11,388 nt of DNA, taken from contig JAISDG010000072.1 in assembly GCA_031265015.1 (NCBI GenBank), positions 1 to 11,388 of the forward strand. The letters are read 5' to 3'. The notes beneath the pieces were generated by a model that searched no databases, had not been told where the DNA came from, and worked only from the letters and a program-made list of their open reading frames with translations. This DNA is from Spirochaetaceae bacterium. Lineage in GTDB: Bacteria; Spirochaetota; Spirochaetia; Treponematales; Breznakiellaceae. Shown here piece after piece: positions 6,879-11,388 of this stretch; the stretch's first letter is position 1; every line of letters begins with the position of its first letter. The translations under genes and the position numbers were made by a program.

Positions 6879-8537
6879 ATGGATAAAATACTCATCCTTG
6901 ATTATGGCAGCCAGACCACCCAGCTTATCGGACGGCGTATCCGGGAACTGGGGGTGTACACGGAAATACTTCCCGGAGACGCGGATCTGGGCGAAGCGCT
7001 GGCCGCGGGGACGGCTGTCCCCGGACCAGCCGGCGGGCGGCGGCCGGAAGACCGGTCGGAAAACCGGCTTAGGGGGATCATCCTTTCCGGTTCCCCCGAA
7101 TCGGTCTATACCCCCGAAGGGGCCGCGCCGGATCCTCGGATTTACAGCTGCGGCCTTCCCCTGTTGGGGATCTGCTATGGCCTTCAGCGGATGAACGTGG
7201 ACAACGGCGGAACCGTGGAGCCCCTGCCCAAACGGGAATACGGCGGCGTTAAGGTCACGGTCCGAACCGGCGGCGTTCCACCGGCCGGTTCGGATCCGGG
7301 GCGGGGCCCCGGCCCGGTCCGGAGCGAAACCTTTACCGCCTGGATGAGCCACGGCGATACCCTGACTACCCTGGCGCCGGGTTTTTTGGAAACCGGCACC
7401 AGCGAGACCGGGTATCCGGCGGTGGTGGTTCACCGGGAAAAGCCCTGGTACGGCCTGCAGTTCCATCCCGAGGTAACCCACTGCGAACGGGGCATGGAGA
7501 TCCTGTCGTCCTTTGTGTTCGGAATTTGCCGGTGCAAAAAAAACTGGTCCATGAAGGCCTACATGAAAACCGTCAAAGCCGGGCTGGCGGCCCGGGTAAA
7601 GGACGCGCCGGTACTGCTCCTGGTTTCCGGGGGAGTGGATTCCACCGTGGCGGCGGCGCTGCTCCTAACGGCGCTGGATCCCGATCAGGTTCACCTGATG
7701 TATATGGACACAGGCCTTATGCGGAAGGATGAAACCCTCCAGGTAAAGGCGGCGCTGGAAAAACTCGGTGCCCGGCACCTTCATATCGTGCTGTGCGAAG
7801 AAGAATTTCTTTCCGCCCTTGCGGGTTTAAGCGACCCGGAGGAAAAGCGTAAGACCATAGGCGATCTTTTTATCACCCTCCAGGAACGGGAAGTGGCCCG
7901 TTTGGGCCTGCCGGAAACCTACTTTCTGGCCCAGGGTACTTTGTATACCGACATGATCGAAAGCGGCAGGGGGGTGGGTAAAAAGGCCCATGTGATCAAG
8001 AGCCACCACAATGTGGGAAGCCCCCTGGTAGAGGCCAAGCGTCAGGAGGGGCGGATCGTCGAACCGCTGGATAAGTTATACAAAGACGAGGTCCGCTCCC
8101 TGGGAAAGCTTCTGGGGGTGGACAAAGAAGCGCTGGGCCGTCATCCCTTTCCCGGTCCGGGACTGGCGGTGCGCATCCTGGGGGAAGTAACCAGGGAAAA
8201 GTGCGGCATCCTCCGGGAAGCGGACGCGGTTTTTATCCGGGAGCTTAAAGGCCGCAAAAGTTCCGCGGGGAACAGCCTGTATGACGAAATCTGGCAGGCC
8301 TTTGCGGCGCTGCTTCCCATCCGTTCCGTAGGGGTTGCCGGGGATGTGCGCAAGTACGGCTGGATCCTGGCCCTGCGGGCGGTTACCAGCGCCGACGGCA
8401 TGACGGCCGGCGTCTATCCCTTCCCTTCACAGGATCTGATCGAGATTTCCACGCTTATCACCAATACGGTAAAAGAAATAGGCCGGGTTACTTACGATAT
8501 TTCCAGCAAGCCGCCGGCTACCATAGAGTGGGAATGA
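6879..8537 (+). CDS. guaA: GMP synthase (glutamine-hydrolysing)
   Basis: Converts XMP to GMP using ATP and ammonia released from glutamine. Residues 1 to about 215 form the class I glutamine amidotransferase domain, with catalytic Cys99 in GICYG, plus His196 and Glu198 in FHPEV. The ATP pyrophosphatase domain starts near 240 with the PP-loop SGGVDS (250-255). The C-terminal dimerisation domain contains HPFPGPGLAVRILG (422-435) and ends in the typical PPATIEWE. At 552 residues it exceeds E. coli GuaA (525). Most of the excess appears to be a Gly/Pro/Arg-rich, low-complexity insertion around residues 42-65, just before the ILSGSPES motif. AAAGG (6867-6871) lies 7 nt before the ATG. Together with purA the cluster serves both branches from IMP. 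No guaB is in view. Confidence 0.97.
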   Translation: MDKILILDYGSQTTQLIGRRIRELGVYTEILPGDADLGEALAAGTAVPGPAGGRRPEDRSENRLRGIILSGSPESVYTPEGAAPDPRIYSCGLPLLGICYGLQRMNVDNGGTVEPLPKREYGGVKVTVRTGGVPPAGSDPGRGPGPVRSETFTAWMSHGDTLTTLAPGFLETGTSETGYPAVVVHREKPWYGLQFHPEVTHCERGMEILSSFVFGICRCKKNWSMKAYMKTVKAGLAARVKDAPVLLLVSGGVDSTVAAALLLTALDPDQVHLMYMDTGLMRKDETLQVKAALEKLGARHLHIVLCEEEFLSALAGLSDPEEKRKTIGDLFITLQEREVARLGLPETYFLAQGTLYTDMIESGRGVGKKAHVIKSHHNVGSPLVEAKRQEGRIVEPLDKLYKDEVRSLGKLLGVDKEALGRHPFPGPGLAVRILGEVTREKCGILREADAVFIRELKGRKSSAGNSLYDEIWQAFAALLPIRSVGVAGDVRKYGWILALRAVTSADGMTAGVYPFPSQDLIEISTLITNTVKEIGRVTYDISSKPPATIEWE

Positions 8538-8685
8538 AGGGTATCAATACCGCGGGGCAAGCCCTGCGCCTGCGGCGGCTTCCGCGGCAAGCCGCGGGGT
8601 ATTAACCCCTTCGTTTCCTCCCTCGCTCGATCATGCCCGTGCAAGCACGGTCGCGATTTCGCTCCGTTCGTCAATAACGAAGCGC
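8538..8685. repeat. Hairpin-rich spacer between convergent guaA and znuB
   Basis: These 148 noncoding bases hold several inverted repeats. CCGCGGC (8582-8588) pairs with GCCGCGG (8591-8597). GGGGT and AACCCC overlap it at 8596-8609. CCGTG and CACGG (8637-8650) surround a CAAG tetraloop. TTCGT and ACGAA (8667-8681) surround CAATA. An outer imperfect pairing joins AATACC near 8546 with GGTATT near 8598. No T tract is obvious, so it is not a classic intrinsic terminator, but its place between gene ends suits transcript termination or 3'-end protection. It could also be a copy of a dispersed palindromic element. Confidence 0.5.
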
Positions 8686-10098
8686 CTACTGGCTTACGTA
8701 TTCCGCGCCCCGTTTGTTTTTTACTTTCAGTGATGACAGGGCCAGATACAGGTAAGGGAACCCTTCTTCTTCGTAGGCGGCAAGCTGTCCCACCGCTTCC
8801 ACCCACTGGTCCTGCCCGGGATATTTGTGGCCGGAATCCAGAAGCGCGGCGCTGTTGAGCCCCGCCGCTTCGGGCCAGGCGATTTCAAAACCCACGCTGC
8901 CGTCGTTTCCGCAGCAGCCGGGACCGTTACGGAGCACAAAACAAAACCGGCGGCTTAAATCCACATAACTGTCGGTTTTGAAGATCCCCTCCAGTTTGAT
9001 GGTTTTTCCCAGGTAGTCTTCCGGATTCAGGTAGACATCGTTGACCTGGGCGATAAACATTTTTTCCCTTATCTCGATGACGCCGGAACTTTCCGCTGCT
9101 GCCGGGGGGAAAGTAAAAACGTCCAGCGGGTCGTCCGCGGCTTGAGCGGAAGCGGGCAGTTCCACCGATCTGGTTCCCGCGATGTTTTTCGGCGTGTTCA
9201 GCACCGGCCCTTTGGCGCAGCTTCCCAGCGCCAGGAGCGCCAGGGCCGCGGCGGCGGCCTTGGCGAAACCCCGCCGGCTTCGCAGTATGCCCAGGACAGC
9301 AAAGACGGCAAAGACAATCATGTTAAAGAACACCACGCTGGCCCCGGTGGGAGTGGCCGCCACATAGGACACGACAATCCCCGCCAGGAAACACAGCACC
9401 GATATAAGGGCCGATGATACCGTTACGGCCCGGAAGCTTTTAAACAGGCGCATGGACGAAAGGGCGGGGAAAATGATCAGGCTTGAGATAAGAAGGGCGC
9501 CCATCATCCTCATGCCCAGCACGATGGTTACCGCGGTCAGGAGGGCGATGATCATATTGTACAGCCCCGCCCGGACGCCGGTGGCCCGGGCAAAAGTTTC
9601 ATCAAAGGTGACGGCAAAAATTTTGTTGTAAAACACCACAAAGAGGAAAAGGACCGCCGCGGAAAGGACAACGCTTAAGCGGACATCGGCCTTGCTCATG
9701 GCCAGGATGCTGCCGAAGAGATAATTGCAGACATCGGTATTCATGCCTGTGGTCATGGAGATAAGCATAACCCCGATTGCCAGCGCGCCGGTGGAAAAAA
9801 GGGCGATGGCGGCGTCTCCCCGGAGCTTGGTATGCTCGCTTAAGCGCAGAAGAAAAAACGCCGCCACCACCACCACGGGGATTGACACCGCCAGGGGCGT
9901 CATGCCCAGGGCGGTGGCAATGGCAAGGCTCGCGAAGCCCACATGGGAAAGGCCGTCGCCGATCATGGAATAGCGCTTAAGAACCAGGCTTACTCCCAAC
10001 AGGCTGGCGCAGAGCGAAACCAGAAATCCCACAATCACTGCCCGCACGATGAAGGCAAATGAAAACATACTGATGATAGTATCCCGCAATACAAACAT
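8686..10098 (-). CDS. ZnuB-like metal ABC permease fused to a lipoprotein-type module
   Basis: Residues 1 to about 272 match an ABC-3 family permease for Zn2+/Mn2+ (ZnuB, TroC, MntB type), with multiple membrane helices and the typical LKRYSMIGDGLSHVGFAS segment (40-57). Such permeases are normally about 260-290 residues. This one continues to 470. A basic RSRRG (273-277) is followed by an Ala/Leu-rich segment and LGSC (291-294), which together look like a complete lipoprotein signal. A 45-residue linker and a soluble domain follow, with NPEDYLGKTIKLEGIF (358-373) and RFCFVLRNGPGCCGND (384-399). The latter recalls the YcgQ/TIGR03943 (DUF1980) family; this is from memory and unverified. The ATG at 10098 is 4 nt after the znuC stop, with GAGGG and AAAGG upstream. 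The 86-residue open extension further upstream lies inside znuC and is rejected. Confidence 0.85.
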   Translation of the reverse strand: MFVLRDTIISMFSFAFIVRAVIVGFLVSLCASLLGVSLVLKRYSMIGDGLSHVGFASLAIATALGMTPLAVSIPVVVVAAFFLLRLSEHTKLRGDAAIALFSTGALAIGVMLISMTTGMNTDVCNYLFGSILAMSKADVRLSVVLSAAVLFLFVVFYNKIFAVTFDETFARATGVRAGLYNMIIALLTAVTIVLGMRMMGALLISSLIIFPALSSMRLFKSFRAVTVSSALISVLCFLAGIVVSYVAATPTGASVVFFNMIVFAVFAVLGILRSRRGFAKAAAAALALLALGSCAKGPVLNTPKNIAGTRSVELPASAQAADDPLDVFTFPPAAAESSGVIEIREKMFIAQVNDVYLNPEDYLGKTIKLEGIFKTDSYVDLSRRFCFVLRNGPGCCGNDGSVGFEIAWPEAAGLNSAALLDSGHKYPGQDQWVEAVGQLAAYEEEGFPYLYLALSSLKVKNKRGAEYVSQ

Positions 10099-10102
10099 AC
10101 CT

Positions 10103-10849
10103 TTATCCCTCGCAGCGGCGGTGCTTGCCCAAAAAGAGCCCTCCCGGTTCCGATTCCCGGTAACTTTCGGCGCCGCCGAAAAAAAGCTGTCGTCCCGCCA
10201 GGTGCAGAACGTTGCCGGCTCTGCCCCCGCCCGCAATGGGAGCGGTAAACCGGAGCACTCCTTCGATATCGTGGGAAACCATGATGATGGTGATTCCCAG
10301 TTCCGTATTGATCCGTTCCAGGATACGGTATAGTCCTTCCTGGACCACCGGATCAAGGCCGGAAGCGGGCTCGTCCAGGAGGAGGATCTTTCCCGCCGCG
10401 CAGAGGGACCGGGCCAGAAGGACCCGCCGTCTTTGCCCTCCTGAAAGTTCCCGGAAGCAGGAACGCTTTAATCCCCCCAGGTCCAGCATGTCCAGGGCTT
10501 CCACGGCGGCGGCCTTGTCCGCGGGAGTGTAGAAGGGCCGCAGTCCCCGGCGGTTCTGCCTGCCCGAAAGGACCACTTCCCCCACCGCGGCGGGAAAATC
10601 CCGCTGCAGCGGACCTTCCTGGGGCAAATAACCGATGTCCCCGCTTTTTAATTCGGCGCTTTTTACCAGGAAGCCCCCGGCGGGCGGCAGCAGTCCCAGG
10701 AGTCCCCGCAGGAGAGTACTTTTACCGGAACCGTTTTCGCCCACCACGCAGAGCCGGTCCCCGGTTTCCACGGAAAAGTTAAGCCCCGTAAGCGCCAGGC
10801 GGCCGTCGTAGCCAAAGGAAAGATCTTTGCAGTCAAGAAGTACCGCCAT
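10103..10849 (-). CDS. znuC: Metal ABC transporter ATP-binding protein, ZnuC-like
   Basis: ATPase of an ABC importer for zinc or manganese. The 248 residues include Walker A GENGSGKS (37-44), Q-loop LPQ (75-77), signature LSGGQ (135-139), Walker B ILLLDEP (155-161) and the switch His193 in VSHD. Length and motifs fit the ZnuC/TroB/MntB-type family. Zinc is favoured by the neighbouring Fur-family gene but is not proven. After the H-loop, residues 201-214 (APIAGGGRAGN) look slightly longer and more glycine-rich than usual. There is no Shine-Dalgarno before the ATG; a promoter ends 6 nt upstream. The permease gene follows after 4 nt. No periplasmic binding protein gene is in the operon as seen here. 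Confidence 0.92.
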   Translation of the reverse strand: MAVLLDCKDLSFGYDGRLALTGLNFSVETGDRLCVVGENGSGKSTLLRGLLGLLPPAGGFLVKSAELKSGDIGYLPQEGPLQRDFPAAVGEVVLSGRQNRRGLRPFYTPADKAAAVEALDMLDLGGLKRSCFRELSGGQRRRVLLARSLCAAGKILLLDEPASGLDPVVQEGLYRILERINTELGITIIMVSHDIEGVLRFTAPIAGGGRAGNVLHLAGRQLFFGGAESYRESEPGGLFLGKHRRCEG

Positions 10850-10855
10850 GCTTTT

Positions 10856-10884
10856 ACTATGCCAAAGACAGGGGAAAAAGTCAA
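10856..10884 (-). promoter_or_regulatory. Promoter predicting a leaderless mRNA for znuC
   Basis: Reading the minus strand, TTGACT (10884-10879), 17 bp, CATAGT (10861-10856), then AAAAGC and the ATG at 10849. The predicted first transcribed base is the A of the start codon. The TTG of the -35 is also the end of one arm of the inverted repeat at 10882-10912, so a bound repressor would cover it. Confidence 0.6.
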
Positions 10885-10912
10885 TATGAAAATAAAACTC
10901 TGTTTCATATTG
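10882..10912. promoter_or_regulatory. 10-11-10 inverted repeat, candidate Fur/Zur-type operator
   Basis: CAATATGAAA (10882-10891) and TTTCATATTG (10903-10912) are perfect inverted copies separated by 11 bp. Their centres are 21 bp apart, about two helical turns. The site overlaps the znuC -35 and ends 22 bp before the -35 of the Fur-family gene. That is where a metal-sensing repressor would act on the importer and possibly on itself. Which protein binds is inference. Confidence 0.6.
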
Positions 10913-10934
10913 GCCGCTTTACCTTGCGACTCAA

Positions 10935-10963
10935 TTGACCGAGGGGACTAGCGGTGGTATGGT
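10935..10963 (+). promoter_or_regulatory. Promoter predicting a leaderless mRNA for the Fur-family gene
   Basis: TTGACC (10935-10940), 17 bp, TATGGT (10958-10963), then AAGAGC and the ATG at 10970. Transcription is predicted to begin on the A of the ATG. The geometry equals that of the znuC and DUF5312-like promoters. Confidence 0.55.
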
Positions 10964-10969
10964 AAGAGC

Positions 10970-11388
10970 ATGGGGCGTGCATCCCGTTACCAGACCCGCC
11001 AGGGCGCTCAGATTCTGGATTACCTGTCTTCGTTAAAAGGGGAACACGTTACCGCCGCCGCGATAGCCGGCCGTTTTGAAAACATCGGGAAGACCACTGT
11101 ATACCGTCATCTGGATAAACTGGTAGAGGCCGGCATGGTACGGCGATATTTTCTTGAGGGGAAAGACAGCGCCTGTTACCAGTTCACCGGCGGCGAAGAA
11201 TGCGGGGAGCGCTTTCATTTAAAGTGCGAAACCTGCGGCGACCTTATCCACCTGAACTGTGACGTCCTTACAGATGTGGCGGACCACGTAATGAAAGATC
11301 ACCGCTTTGCGATCAATCCCCTTAAAACCGTGTTCTACGGAACCTGCGGCAGCTGTTTGTCGAAGGCAAAAAAACCGCCCGCCGAAAG
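10970..11388 (+). CDS. Fur/Zur-family metal-responsive regulator, 3' end missing
   Basis: A frame open from ATG 10970 to the right edge gives 139 residues with no stop, so the gene is cut by the window. The winged-helix DNA-binding domain covers about residues 10-62, including NIGKTTVYRHLDKLVEAGMV (38-57), a close fit to the Fur family. The metal-binding dimerisation part includes FHLKCETCGD (82-91) with Cys86 and Cys89, and FYGTCGSC (122-129) with Cys126 and Cys129. These four cysteines form the structural zinc site in many Fur, Zur and PerR proteins. An in-frame TAG at 10949-10951 and the lack of another start support ATG 10970. No Shine-Dalgarno is visible. Divergence from a znuCB-like importer makes Zur the favoured subtype. 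Mur or a general Fur cannot be excluded. Confidence 0.9.
   Translation, partial: MGRASRYQTRQGAQILDYLSSLKGEHVTAAAIAGRFENIGKTTVYRHLDKLVEAGMVRRYFLEGKDSACYQFTGGEECGERFHLKCETCGDLIHLNCDVLTDVADHVMKDHRFAINPLKTVFYGTCGSCLSKAKKPPAE

Noticed and set aside
10099..10356. N-terminal extension of the ZnuB-like permease by 86 codons
   Set aside because: The extension reads znuC in another frame. The ATG at 10098 has an RBS and is where ABC-3 permeases normally begin.

Overview
The window looks like chromosomal DNA of a GC-rich spirochaete, most likely a Treponema-type organism. The reasons are a long protein resembling the spirochaetal DUF5312 family, a lipoprotein with a loose lipobox, an H1-like lysine/alanine-rich protein, and housekeeping genes of ordinary bacterial type. 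Species assignment is inference. No rRNA, tRNA, insertion sequence, phage gene or CRISPR array was seen.

Layout. Positions 1-92 are an unresolved edge. Positions 104-357 hold a 113-bp-period tandem repeat packed with GTCCGT words, spaced about one helical turn apart, around a small hairpin. A short histone H1-like gene (442-717, +) follows with its own promoter and RBS. A perfect stem-loop at 732-755 separates it from a convergent four-gene minus-strand cluster. Reading from its 5' end, that cluster is: a DUF5312-like protein (5487-3949), a lipoprotein (3904-3212), a PAP2 membrane phosphatase with a TTG start (3225-2242) and mnmE (2245-818). The last three genes overlap and are probably translationally coupled. 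Divergent from the cluster is purA-guaA (5622-8537, +), which holds one enzyme from each arm of purine synthesis after IMP. A 19-bp palindrome sits between the two divergent promoters.

A hairpin-rich spacer (8538-8685) separates guaA from a convergent metal-importer pair: znuC-like ATPase (10849-10103) and a znuB-like permease (10098-8686). The permease is fused to a second module that begins with its own lipoprotein-type signal and lipobox. No substrate-binding protein gene lies beside them. Divergent from znuC, and running off the right edge, is a Fur/Zur-family regulator (10970 onward, +). A 10-11-10 inverted repeat lies between the two and overlaps the znuC -35 box. The natural reading is a metal-sensing regulator that controls the importer and perhaps itself.

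The most unexpected pattern is in the promoters. Three genes (the DUF5312-like gene, znuC and the Fur-family gene) lack a Shine-Dalgarno sequence. Each has a sigma70-like promoter with exactly the same geometry: -35, 17 bp, -10, 6 bp, ATG. This predicts transcription starting on the A of the start codon, that is, leaderless mRNAs. The other main genes with recognisable starts (histone-like, PAP2, purA, guaA) have clear ribosome binding sites.
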